Shown here in pieces: positions 8,378-16,603 of a DNA stretch of 64,000 nt. The first letter of the stretch is position 1, and the number at the start of each line of letters is the position of its first letter. Below the pieces are notes generated by a model. That model ran no database searches, was not told the DNA's origin, and was given only the letters and a program-made list of their open reading frames with translations. Source of the stretch: Clostridium isatidis. Lineage in GTDB: Bacteria; Bacillota; Clostridia; Clostridiales; Clostridiaceae. Position numbers and translations under genes: made by a program. The DNA lies in the NCBI RefSeq assembly GCF_002285495.1, contig NZ_CP016786.1, forward strand, positions 2,184,001-2,248,000, read 5' to 3'.

Positions 8378-8666
8378 ATTAAATTTAAATATTCTATTTC
8401 AAAATCTATATTGATAATTTTCCTTTTAGGCATTACTTTTTTTCTTGGAAATAAATATAGCGAATATAAGCAACATAAGGAAGATGTGGAGTTTTTTCTT
8501 AATAGAATATACTTTGAATTATAATATTTTCTGGCATGGATTTGAATTTTTTGATAATTGTTTAAAATACTTATATGTTTATAATTTTTGCCACATGCAA
8601 GAACAGACATTCTCATCAGAACAATGTTTTATTATTTTTTTAATAAGTATTTCCATAAAGTTTTAG
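8378..8666 (+). pseudogene. Remnant of a small membrane-anchored protein gene, frameshifted, no normal start
   Basis: After GGGAGAAGG (8363-8372) an open frame begins at ATT 8378 and encodes a basic start, a hydrophobic helix (SILIIFLLGITFFLG) and KYSEYKQHKEDVEFFLNRIY, stopping at 8524. A +1 frame continues the same type of sequence (IFWHGFEFFDNCLKYLYVYN) to 8666. The two halves read like one protein broken by a frameshift, and ATT replaces the expected ATG at the right distance from the ribosome site. The overlapping minus-strand frame looks spurious. An alternative is a genuine ATT-initiated 48-residue peptide. Confidence 0.5.
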
Positions 8667-8717
8667 GTGGGCTATAAAATTAAAAACGAGTGATTTATAA
8701 TATTAAATATAAAAATA

Positions 8718-8764
8718 CTACGATAAATAGGATATATGAAATAAGCATATCCTATTTATCGTAG
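8718..8764 (-). terminator. Long perfect terminator after the glvC-linked membrane gene
   Basis: An 18-bp perfect inverted repeat (8718-8735 with 8747-8764) around an 11-base loop, just past the stop of the gene at 8775, followed on the minus strand by TATTTTTATATT. Confidence 0.85.
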
Positions 8765-8774
8765 CCTTGTTATT

Positions 8775-9284
8775 TTAAATATTAATTCTCATCATAGCAA
8801 AGGAGCATATACTAGCTAAAGCAATAATAAAAACACTGCCTGAAATAGTTATTAAAAACCCTTTTGTAAGCTTCTTTTTAAAGCTGTTTATAATGTTTAT
8901 CTTGTAGACCTTTAATGTTTTATATAGTATAAAGACAAATAATGCAATGAATAATATATTTTGTAATAAAAGCTCTGCTAATAAAATTAGGACTAAATTC
9001 ACTACTGCATATTCAACATCATTATTATTGATTTTATTGTGCATAACTTTTAATAAATAAGCTATAAAAGGGTTTATCATAGAAACTAGAAACACTATAC
9101 TAAACTCTGGATTATTTGTAATTGCTTCCGATATAGTTAATCCAATAGTTGTAGCTTTTAAGGATAAATACATAATACTTATAAAGGGAGACACTAAAAG
9201 AATTAACTTTAAAATATCAAAGTATTTATTTAATGTTTCTATCTCTTTTTTATTTATTTTCTGCATTGTTTTTACCTTGCTCAT
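8775..9284 (-). CDS. Membrane protein of unknown function co-transcribed with glvC
   Basis: A 169-residue protein with a basic N-terminus and about four to five hydrophobic helices (residues about 24-46, 60-80, 92-125, 143-166). It starts 11 bases after the PTS gene stop with TAGGAGAGG as ribosome site and is followed by a strong terminator, so it is the last gene of the glvC transcript. I do not recognise a family. Its place suggests a role tied to maltose uptake, but nothing in the sequence shows this. Confidence 0.65.
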   Translation of the reverse strand: MSKVKTMQKINKKEIETLNKYFDILKLILLVSPFISIMYLSLKATTIGLTISEAITNNPEFSIVFLVSMINPFIAYLLKVMHNKINNNDVEYAVVNLVLILLAELLLQNILFIALFVFILYKTLKVYKINIINSFKKKLTKGFLITISGSVFIIALASICSFAMMRINI

Positions 9285-9295
9285 TTATTCCTCTC

Positions 9296-10879
9296 CTAAA
9301 CTAAAGCTTCATTTTCACTATTTAATAAGTTTTCAAAATCCTCTCTTACTTGAGGTACTTTTAGTCCAATAATAACTTGGAAGGACTTACCGTTAACAGA
9401 GCAGCCATGAGCCCCAATTGATTTAAAGTAAGTGTCATCCTTACATAAAGTTTCATCCTTAACATTTACTCTAAGTCGGGTTGCACAGTTTGTAACATCA
9501 ACAATATTGTCCTTTCCACCTAATCCTTCTAAAATTAGCTTTATAAATTCTGCCTTGCTTTCTCCATTTTTAGCATTTTTCTTTTCTCTATATTCTGCCT
9601 TAGAACGGAATTTAATATCTTCATCATCTTCCCTTCCTGGAGTCTTAACATCAAATTTTTCTATTAAAAATTTAAATACTACAAACCAAATTCCTGTGAA
9701 TACTAATCCAATTACAAGCATTAATAAGTATTCTTTCCAGTGATTTCCCATTAATGGTATCCAGTTTAATGATGCCATTTCTATAACACCACCAGCATGA
9801 ATTCCTACAATACCTGCAAGATACATAACAGTTGAAAGAGTTGCTGCCAATAAAGCATGTACACCAAATAACCATGGAGCAACAAATAAGAATGTAAATT
9901 CAATAGGTTCAGTAACACCACAGAAGATTGAAGTTAAAGTAATTGGTATTAAAAGACCTAATATCTTCTTTCTCTTTTCTGGTTTTGCAGTTACATAGAA
10001 TGCAAGGGCTATACCCGGAACACCAAAGATTTTTGAAAAGCCTGTTGATGAAAACCCTGCTTCTGGTACTAAAGATCTTAAAGAAGCAGTTGATGCTGCA
10101 ATCTCTGGTAAATTATTTGCCCAGTAAGAATATAAGCCTCCTTGAACTACTACGTTATCATACCAGAATGGAGAATATAAAATATGATGTAATCCAAATG
10201 GTATTAATATACGTTCTAAGAATACAAATACCCAAACTCCAAAAGCTCCTGCATTCTTAATAAAGCCTTGGAAAGCTGCCATTCCTAACTGAACTTTAGG
10301 CCATATAAATGCAGCTAAAACAGCAACAGGTATCATTACAAAGAAACCAATCATAAAGATAAAAGTTGAACCACTAAAAGTTCCTAACCATTCAGGTAAT
10401 TCTGTGTCAAAGTAACGATTGTGAAGATAAATAACAATTCCTGAAATAAGTAGGGCTCCAATCATTCCCATGTCTAAGGTTTTGATATTTGCTATCATAG
10501 TAAGACCGCTTGTCCCACCTACTTCTTGAGCAAAATCAACACCAAAGAAAGTTCCCCATTGAGCAAGCATTGTGCTTAAGAAATAATGGAAAGCTAAATA
10601 TAGAACTAGAGCTTCCATAGCACATCTTGCATTTTGCTTCTTAGCCATTCCGATAGGTAAACCAACTACGAATAATAGCGGTAATTGATTAAATACGGTC
10701 CACCCACCTTGTAATACTACATTCCAACATTGATACCAAAAACTATCTGGAGCTGCTAATGATCCCATTATTGTTTCAGTTGTAAATAAGGTACCCACTC
10801 CAATTACAGTACCTGCAAAAGCAAATAATAGTACCGGGGTGAACATTGCACCTCCAAATTTTTGAATTTTCTGCATCAT
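9296..10879 (-). CDS. glvC: PTS maltose/alpha-glucoside permease, IICB
   Basis: A 527-residue membrane permease that takes up and phosphorylates maltose to maltose-6'-phosphate for GlvA. The IIC domain (about residues 1-420) has about ten hydrophobic segments and the family motif GVTEPIEFTFLFVAPWLFGV. A linker (KTPGREDDED) leads to the IIB domain with phosphorylated cysteine C465 in VTNCATRLRVNV. No IIA domain is present, so a separate glucose-type IIA must donate phosphate. Start MMQ follows GAGGAT, and ATG 10876 is equally possible. Closest match by eye is GlvC/MalP of bacilli and clostridia. Confidence 0.92.
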   Translation of the reverse strand: MMQKIQKFGGAMFTPVLLFAFAGTVIGVGTLFTTETIMGSLAAPDSFWYQCWNVVLQGGWTVFNQLPLLFVVGLPIGMAKKQNARCAMEALVLYLAFHYFLSTMLAQWGTFFGVDFAQEVGGTSGLTMIANIKTLDMGMIGALLISGIVIYLHNRYFDTELPEWLGTFSGSTFIFMIGFFVMIPVAVLAAFIWPKVQLGMAAFQGFIKNAGAFGVWVFVFLERILIPFGLHHILYSPFWYDNVVVQGGLYSYWANNLPEIAASTASLRSLVPEAGFSSTGFSKIFGVPGIALAFYVTAKPEKRKKILGLLIPITLTSIFCGVTEPIEFTFLFVAPWLFGVHALLAATLSTVMYLAGIVGIHAGGVIEMASLNWIPLMGNHWKEYLLMLVIGLVFTGIWFVVFKFLIEKFDVKTPGREDDEDIKFRSKAEYREKKNAKNGESKAEFIKLILEGLGGKDNIVDVTNCATRLRVNVKDETLCKDDTYFKSIGAHGCSVNGKSFQVIIGLKVPQVREDFENLLNSENEALV

Positions 10880-10933
10880 AACTATCCTCTTCCCTTCTTT
10901 TTTAATTTTTAATAGTAGTTATAGATAATAGCT

Positions 10934-10957
10934 TTATCAAATCTATCAATTTGATAA
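10934..10957 (-). promoter_or_regulatory. Inverted repeat upstream of glvC, candidate RpiR operator
   Basis: TTATCAAAT (10934-10942) and ATTTGATAA (10949-10957) form a perfect 9-bp inverted repeat with a 6-base spacer, 55 bases upstream of the glvC start. Regulator identity is inferred only from proximity. Confidence 0.45.
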
Positions 10958-10986
10958 GTAAATGTTATCAGAGTTCTTTTTGAGGC

Positions 10987-11000
10987 TCAATACGTTTTCA
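10987..11000 (-). promoter_or_regulatory. Candidate CcpA cre site upstream of glvC
   Basis: On the minus strand TGAAAACGTATTGA matches the cre pattern TGNAANCGNTNNCA except at two positions (A for T in the core, G for C near the end). It lies about 110 bases before the start codon. Confidence 0.4.
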
Positions 11001-11070
11001 TGCTTTAGGTAAAGGGTTTCTCCTTCTATTAAATTGAACATTTTTTGAAATTTCTCACAGGATAGTAAAA

Positions 11071-11096
11071 AAAGGACTGCCATAAGACAGTCCTTT
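11071..11096 (-). terminator. Terminator after hppA
   Basis: AAAGGACTG (11071-11079) pairs with CAGTCCTTT (11088-11096), just beyond the hppA stop, with a T run on the minus strand. Confidence 0.8.
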
Positions 11097-11098
11097 AA

Positions 11099-13198
11099 TT
11101 AAAAAATACTGAAATGTAAGAATAAACTTCCGAAGACTATTGCCACCATTGACATTAGCTTTATTAATATATTTATTGATGGTCCTGTAGTGTCCTTAAA
11201 TGGATCCCCAACAGTATCACCAACTACTGCTGCCTTATGGCAGTCTGAACCCTTTCCGCCTAAAACTCCAGATTCTATATACTTTTTAGCATTATCCCAA
11301 GCTCCTCCAGCATTAGACATTAGAATAGCAACTGAAAAGCCAGTTATAGTAGCCCCTGCAAGAAGGCCTGCTACTCCATTTGGTCCTAATACTAAACCAA
11401 CGATAACAGGAGTTAAAATTGCTATTATTCCAATTGGTATAAGTTCCTTTTGAGAGGACTTTGTACAGATATCAACACAGGAGGCGTAATCTGCTTCTGC
11501 CTTTCCTTCCATAAGTCCTGGAATTTCTTTAAATTGCCTTCTTACTTCAACAACAATTTCAGAGGCAGCTCGTCCAACTGCATCCATTGTTTTTGAGGAG
11601 AATACGAATATAACCATAGCACCAATAAAAAGTCCTATTAGAACTTGAGGATTTAATATAGATAAATCAAAAGCAAATTCAAAAGCTCCGTTTTTAGCTA
11701 TACTTTCAATAGAATCCTTATAGGAAGCTATAAATGCAAGAGCTGTTAAAGCAGCTGAACCTATTGCAAAGCCCTTACCAGTTGCTGCTGTTGTATTTCC
11801 TAAGGCATCTAAAGCATCCGTTCTCTTCCTTACTTCAGGATCTTGATTAGTCATTTCTGCAATTCCGCCTGCATTGTCTGCTATTGGGCCATAAGCATCT
11901 GTTGCTAATGTTATGCCTAAGGTTGAAAGCATACCAACTGCAGAAATAGCAATTCCATATAAGCCTAAGCTAAAGTCCTTTAGACCTCCTGATAAAATAA
12001 AGCTAATTAAAACTGATATTGAAACAATAACTACAGGAATTGCTGTAGATATCATTCCTAAGGATAAGCCACCAATTATTAAAGTTCCTGTACCTGTCTT
12101 AGTAGTTTCTGCTAACTTTCGAGTTGGACTATAACTATCTGAAGTATAGAATTCAGTAAAATATCCTATTAATATACCTGCAAGGAGCCCAGATAATATA
12201 CTAAAATATATACCTATGTTTTCCATTCCCAATACTTCTTTTACTATAAAGAATGAGCCTAGGGCTACAATTATTCCTGATATATAAGTTCCCTTCCTTA
12301 AGGCCTTTAAAAGATTCTTTTGACTTGCATCTTCCTTCACCTTTACAAAAAAGGTTGAAAATATTGAGGCTAAGACTCCTAAAACAGCAACAAATAATGG
12401 TAGTGCAAAGCCTTTAATAGATAAACCTGCAGATACTGCTAAAGCACAGGAAGAAATTATTGATCCTACATAAGATTCATATAAATCTGCCCCCATTCCT
12501 GCAACATCACCTACATTATCCCCTACATTATCTGCAATAACTGCTGGATTTCTTGGATCATCTTCAGGAATACCAGCTTCAACCTTACCAACTAAATCAG
12601 CACCAACATCTGCAGCCTTAGTGAATATTCCTCCTCCAACTCTGGCAAATAAAGCCATGGAAGAAGCTCCGATACCAAAAGTAACTATATTTGTTGAAAT
12701 TTTAACTATACGTTCTGTTTCTGCTAAATCCTTAAAATAATAAGATAAAACTAAATAAGATAATCCAATATAGAGTAAACCTAATGAAACAACAACAATA
12801 CCAATTACAGAACCACTTTTAAAGGAAACTCTTAAGGCATCATTTAAGCTCTTTTTAGCTGCACTTGTGGTTCTTCCATTAGCATTTGTTGCAACCTTCA
12901 TTCCAATAAAGCCGGTAAGGCCTGATAAAAATCCTCCAATAACAAAGGAGAAAGGTAAGAATATTGAAACATAGCCTAAGAAAGATAATGCCAAAAATAT
13001 AACAAACATTACTAAAAAAAATATTGATACTCCTTTATACTGTCTTTTTAAGAAAGCATCTGCCCCTTCTCTAATTTTCCTAGAAATGCTTTTTATCTTT
13101 TCATCCTCTTCCCTTTCTTTTAGAACAGAGTTTATCTGATAAGCCGCAAAAATCAAACCTAAAACAGCTCCAAGCAAAACAAAAATAATAAAATCCAT
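11099..13198 (-). CDS. hppA: Membrane-bound ion-pumping pyrophosphatase, K+-dependent type
   Basis: An integral membrane protein of 699 residues with about 16 helices that couples pyrophosphate hydrolysis to H+ and/or Na+ export. Substrate motifs include EAGIPEDDPRNPAVIADN, GDNVGDVAGMGADLYESY and the C-terminal GDTVGDPFKDTTGPS. The K+-dependence signature is GNTTAATGKG, with alanine where K+-independent enzymes carry lysine, so K+ stimulation is expected. Whether it pumps Na+ or H+ cannot be settled by eye. Start 13198 is preferred over 13213 because the earlier ATG lies inside the GGGAGGAATAA ribosome site. It conserves energy from PPi in a fermenter. Confidence 0.95.
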   Translation of the reverse strand: MDFIIFVLLGAVLGLIFAAYQINSVLKEREEDEKIKSISRKIREGADAFLKRQYKGVSIFFLVMFVIFLALSFLGYVSIFLPFSFVIGGFLSGLTGFIGMKVATNANGRTTSAAKKSLNDALRVSFKSGSVIGIVVVSLGLLYIGLSYLVLSYYFKDLAETERIVKISTNIVTFGIGASSMALFARVGGGIFTKAADVGADLVGKVEAGIPEDDPRNPAVIADNVGDNVGDVAGMGADLYESYVGSIISSCALAVSAGLSIKGFALPLFVAVLGVLASIFSTFFVKVKEDASQKNLLKALRKGTYISGIIVALGSFFIVKEVLGMENIGIYFSILSGLLAGILIGYFTEFYTSDSYSPTRKLAETTKTGTGTLIIGGLSLGMISTAIPVVIVSISVLISFILSGGLKDFSLGLYGIAISAVGMLSTLGITLATDAYGPIADNAGGIAEMTNQDPEVRKRTDALDALGNTTAATGKGFAIGSAALTALAFIASYKDSIESIAKNGAFEFAFDLSILNPQVLIGLFIGAMVIFVFSSKTMDAVGRAASEIVVEVRRQFKEIPGLMEGKAEADYASCVDICTKSSQKELIPIGIIAILTPVIVGLVLGPNGVAGLLAGATITGFSVAILMSNAGGAWDNAKKYIESGVLGGKGSDCHKAAVVGDTVGDPFKDTTGPSINILIKLMSMVAIVFGSLFLHFSIF

Positions 13199-13332
13199 AT
13201 TTATTCCTCCCATTTTATTAAAATAAACAAAGATGTCCCATACTAAAATATACGTTTGATTTTTTTGGTAAATTACAGAAAATAAAAATATGGATGATTT
13301 TTATAAAAATCTTTTAATAATATAACAAAAAA

Positions 13333-13363
13333 TCCAAGCACTCTTTTATCTTTAGTACTTGGA
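13333..13363. terminator. Terminator after the esterase gene
   Basis: TCCAAGCACT (13333-13342) pairs with AGTACTTGGA (13354-13363) with one G-U pair, flanked by A and T runs, next to the stop at 13372. Confidence 0.8.
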
Positions 13364-13371
13364 CTTTTTTA

Positions 13372-14619
13372 TTATTGCTCTGCCATCCAGCTCCAAACGT
13401 CAATTCCACATTCATCGCACTTAGCTTCATTATTAAAGAAGTATATCCAAGATGCATGACCTCCATAGTTATATGGATTACCTTCATCATCATTAAATCT
13501 TCCTCTTGTATCTATGACCTTATCAAAAGAAGCTACATGTAAATTACTAGCCTTAGCTTCCCTAAGTCTTTTTATTGTAGGTATTTCAAAGCTTTTTGGA
13601 GCTACTACTGGATCATCCTTTGAATATATAAAGTATAGTGGTAAATCCTTAATTGCCTCAATTTTTTCATCACTAATATATTTATCTTCCATAGCCTCAC
13701 AAATTAATACATAGCCATCAAAAACTCTTCCATATTCTAAGGCTAGTAGCAAGGCCATATAGCCTCCATTAGAACAACCGGCTATTATAACTTTTTCAGA
13801 AGCTGTTTTTTCTTTATAGTAATTTATTAATTCAAATAGAGACTTGGTATAATAAGAAGTTCCATCAGCCTCTATTTTATAATCTACGATTATCCCCCTA
13901 CCAGTGTTATCCATCCAGAAGGTTGGACATTGTGGTACTAATATATTTGCTTTATTCATTAATTTTTGGAATTTATCCTCTATCAATGCTGGAACCTTAT
14001 TAGCCAGACAAGTAAGATAAGGATCAGTATTTTCTAGACCACCTTCCCCTAATCCATGTAACCATACAACAAGATTTTTAGTTTTTTCTTCCGGCTCATA
14101 GTAAGCATATTTATACTCTATCCCCTCTTTAGCTTTATAATTAGCAGTCTTAAATTTATCTGCACTGGTAGCATAGCTTTTTATATTAGGATCAATCTTA
14201 AACTCTAAAATTTCCTTTCCCCCAGATTTTAAGACTTCTCCATCTGCTATGGATATGTCTAATTTATATAAGCTTGGATATCTATTATATGGGCAAGGTG
14301 GTGAAAATAATAAATAGTTTCCATCATAGGGTGTAAAATTCATTAAAATAGTAATATACTTTGATGCTCCTTCAATCTTCCTTCCAAATTCATCACTTGT
14401 ATATGCATCTTCTATTCTTCTTTCCCTTTTAACTGTCCTTAGACCTAATTCTGCTCTTGCCCAGTCAAAAGCCTCTTTAGTTTCCTCTACTTTAAAGCTT
14501 TCTTTAGAAACTGTATCTATCTCCTTATCCAAGGAAATAACTATTTTGCTAACTCCGCAGCCCCAGTCATCTCCTTGTATATAAGCTATAAATTCACCAG
14601 AAACCTCTATTCCAATCAT
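13372..14619 (-). CDS. Alpha/beta-hydrolase (esterase/peptidase-like) with N-terminal Ig-like domain
   Basis: A 415-residue enzyme without a signal peptide. Residues about 1-145 are beta-rich and resemble the esterase Ig-like N-terminal domain. Residues about 165-415 form an alpha/beta hydrolase with oxyanion segment WLHGLGEGG (187-194), nucleophile S283 in GCSNGG, an aspartate in YSKDDPVV, and histidine in GGHASW. This resembles the prolyl-oligopeptidase/PHB-depolymerase-like esterases found near glycoside genes. It follows the GH1 gene by 40 bases on the same strand and may remove acyl groups from imported glycosides, which is an inference. Confidence 0.8.
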   Translation of the reverse strand: MIGIEVSGEFIAYIQGDDWGCGVSKIVISLDKEIDTVSKESFKVEETKEAFDWARAELGLRTVKRERRIEDAYTSDEFGRKIEGASKYITILMNFTPYDGNYLLFSPPCPYNRYPSLYKLDISIADGEVLKSGGKEILEFKIDPNIKSYATSADKFKTANYKAKEGIEYKYAYYEPEEKTKNLVVWLHGLGEGGLENTDPYLTCLANKVPALIEDKFQKLMNKANILVPQCPTFWMDNTGRGIIVDYKIEADGTSYYTKSLFELINYYKEKTASEKVIIAGCSNGGYMALLLALEYGRVFDGYVLICEAMEDKYISDEKIEAIKDLPLYFIYSKDDPVVAPKSFEIPTIKRLREAKASNLHVASFDKVIDTRGRFNDDEGNPYNYGGHASWIYFFNNEAKCDECGIDVWSWMAEQ

Positions 14620-14658
14620 ATAAATTTCCCCTACTAATTTTAAATCTTTTATTAATAA

Positions 14659-16083
14659 TTAAAGCTCCTCTCCATTTGATGCAATAACCTTCTTATACCA
14701 ATAAAAGCTCTTTTTCTTAGTTCTCTTTAATGTTCCTTTACCTTCATTATCTCTATCTACATAGATAAAACCATAACGCTTTTTCATTTCTCCTGTACCA
14801 GCACTTACTAAGTCAATGCAGCCCCAAGTTGTATATCCAAGTAAGTCAACCCCATCAATTTCAACAGCATCCTTCATTGCCTTTATATGATCCCTTAAGT
14901 AAGCAATTCTATAATCATCTTCAACATAGCCATTTTCATCTGGTATATCCACAGCTCCAAGACCGTTTTCTACAATAAATAATGGTTTTTGATATCTGTC
15001 ATATAAGGTGTTTAAAGTTATTCTTAATCCAAGAGGATCTATCTGCCAGCCCCATTCACTAGCTTTTAGATGTGGATTCTTTAAAGATGCAAATATGTTT
15101 CCAGCTGTCTTTTTATTAACTTCTGGATCTGCACTTGCACATCTTGAAGAATAATAAGAAATTGAAATGAAATCTACTGTATTATTTCTTAATAATTCTT
15201 CATCTCCCTCTTCCATCTTAATCTCTATCCCCTTTCTTTCTAAATCCTTTAGGGCATAAGATGGATAAGCTCCTCTTGATTGAACATCTATAAAGAAATA
15301 ATTTTCCCTATTTCTCTTTATTGCTTCAAATACATCTTCTGGTTTACAGGTATATGGATAGGTATCTCCAGCAGCTAGCATACAGCCAACCTTATTGTTA
15401 GGATCAACTTCATGAGCTATCTTAGTAGCTAGTGCACTTGCTACTAATTCATGATGTGCTGCTTGATATTTAACCTGCTCTTTATTTTCTCCCTCTTCAA
15501 AGCAGATACCTGCAGCCATAAATGGTGCATGAAGGATCATGTTAATTTCATTAAAGGTTAACCAATAGTTAACAAGTCCCTTATATCTATTAAAAATAAC
15601 CCTGCATAGTTTTTCATAGAAATCTACCATCTTTCTATTTCTCCAAGAACCATATTTTATTACTAGATTCATTGGACAATCAAAATGGGTAATTGTAACT
15701 AAAGGTTCAATACCATATTTACGGCATTCCTTAAACATGTCTTCATAGAATTTTAGACCTTCTTCATTTGGACTTTCATCATCACCATTTGGGAAAATTC
15801 TACTCCAAGCTATTGAACATCTATAAGTTTTAAAACCCATTTCAGCAAAAAGCTTAATATCTTCCTTATAATGATGGTACATATCTATAGCTTCCTTTGC
15901 TGGGTAAAAATGTTCATCATCAAATTCAAACATCTTCATTTCACCAGCTAATATAGGAAATCTATCCTTTCCTATAGGCACTAAATCCACATTGGCAAGG
16001 CCCCTTCCCCCTTCATTATATCCACCTTCACATTGGTTTGCAGCAGTTGCTCCTCCCCATAAAAAATCTTTTCTAAATCCCAT
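14659..16083 (-). CDS. 6-phospho-beta-glucosidase, GH1
   Basis: A 474-residue cytosolic GH1 enzyme that cleaves cellobiose-6-phosphate, salicin-6-phosphate or similar products of the adjacent beta-glucoside PTS. The acid/base is E179 in TFNEIN, the nucleophile E372 in FIVENGLG, and the 6-phosphate pocket motif is in SAGTGEMKKRYGFIYVD. It begins 44 bases after the end of the PTS IIA coding stretch and runs in the same direction, so it belongs to the LicT-controlled operon. Family members are usually called BglA, BglH or AscB, and the sequence does not decide which. Confidence 0.92.
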   Translation of the reverse strand: MGFRKDFLWGGATAANQCEGGYNEGGRGLANVDLVPIGKDRFPILAGEMKMFEFDDEHFYPAKEAIDMYHHYKEDIKLFAEMGFKTYRCSIAWSRIFPNGDDESPNEEGLKFYEDMFKECRKYGIEPLVTITHFDCPMNLVIKYGSWRNRKMVDFYEKLCRVIFNRYKGLVNYWLTFNEINMILHAPFMAAGICFEEGENKEQVKYQAAHHELVASALATKIAHEVDPNNKVGCMLAAGDTYPYTCKPEDVFEAIKRNRENYFFIDVQSRGAYPSYALKDLERKGIEIKMEEGDEELLRNNTVDFISISYYSSRCASADPEVNKKTAGNIFASLKNPHLKASEWGWQIDPLGLRITLNTLYDRYQKPLFIVENGLGAVDIPDENGYVEDDYRIAYLRDHIKAMKDAVEIDGVDLLGYTTWGCIDLVSAGTGEMKKRYGFIYVDRDNEGKGTLKRTKKKSFYWYKKVIASNGEEL

Positions 16084-16126
16084 TATCCTTCATTCCTTTC
16101 AATATTATATTTTTTTAGTTCATTTA

Positions 16127-16603
16127 TTAATTATTTATTACTGTTAATAATTCATCATTCCTATTAACATATTCTTTTTCCGTTTCTATGATATCAAGAT
16201 AATCAGAACTATTTGTTATAACAATAGGAGTCTCTATATTAAAACCTTCTTTTTTTATTCCATCTATATCAAAAGTAATTAAGTTTTGACCTGCCTTTAC
16301 TTTATCACCTTGATTTACATGGGCTTTAAAATATTTTCCTTCTAATTTAACTGTATTAATACCAATATGAATTAATATTTCTATGCCCTTATCAGAAATT
16401 AATCCAATTGCATGCTTTGTTGGAAATAATGAAGTAACTGTAGCATCAAAAGGAGCAACTACTTTTCCTTCTGTAGGATCAATTGCTACTCCATTACCTA
16501 ATGAGCCTAGAGCAAAAGCAGAATCTTCAATTTCTGATAAAGGCTTAATATTTCCTGCTATAGGAGCTTTAATAATTTCCTTCTCTAAAGAGACATTTCT
16601 AGT
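16127..16603 (-). CDS. PTS IIA(Glc-type) domain of the beta-glucoside permease, out of frame with IIBC
   Basis: A 158-codon open stretch encoding a full glucose-type IIA domain: EKEIIKAPIAGNIKPLSEIE, DPTEGKVVAPFDATVTSLFP, and the phospho-histidine in EILIHIGINTVKLEGKYF, ending LTVINN. It has no start codon or ribosome site of its own. It is joined to the upstream IIBC frame only if one base is gained at an A9 tract (16603-16611). With ten A residues the two frames fuse into a normal 634-residue IIBCA permease. It could be a mutation, a sequencing error in the homopolymer, or functional slippage. Confidence 0.85.
   Translation of the reverse strand, partial: TRNVSLEKEIIKAPIAGNIKPLSEIEDSAFALGSLGNGVAIDPTEGKVVAPFDATVTSLFPTKHAIGLISDKGIEILIHIGINTVKLEGKYFKAHVNQGDKVKAGQNLITFDIDGIKKEGFNIETPIVITNSSDYLDIIETEKEYVNRNDELLTVINN

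Noticed and set aside
8353..8616. Minus-strand frame of 87 codons
   Set aside because: It has no ribosome site, an odd composition, and lies antisense to a more convincing plus-strand remnant.
9432..10260. Several open frames opposite glvC
   Set aside because: They are antisense shadows of a strongly supported PTS gene and show no protein-like features or ribosome sites.
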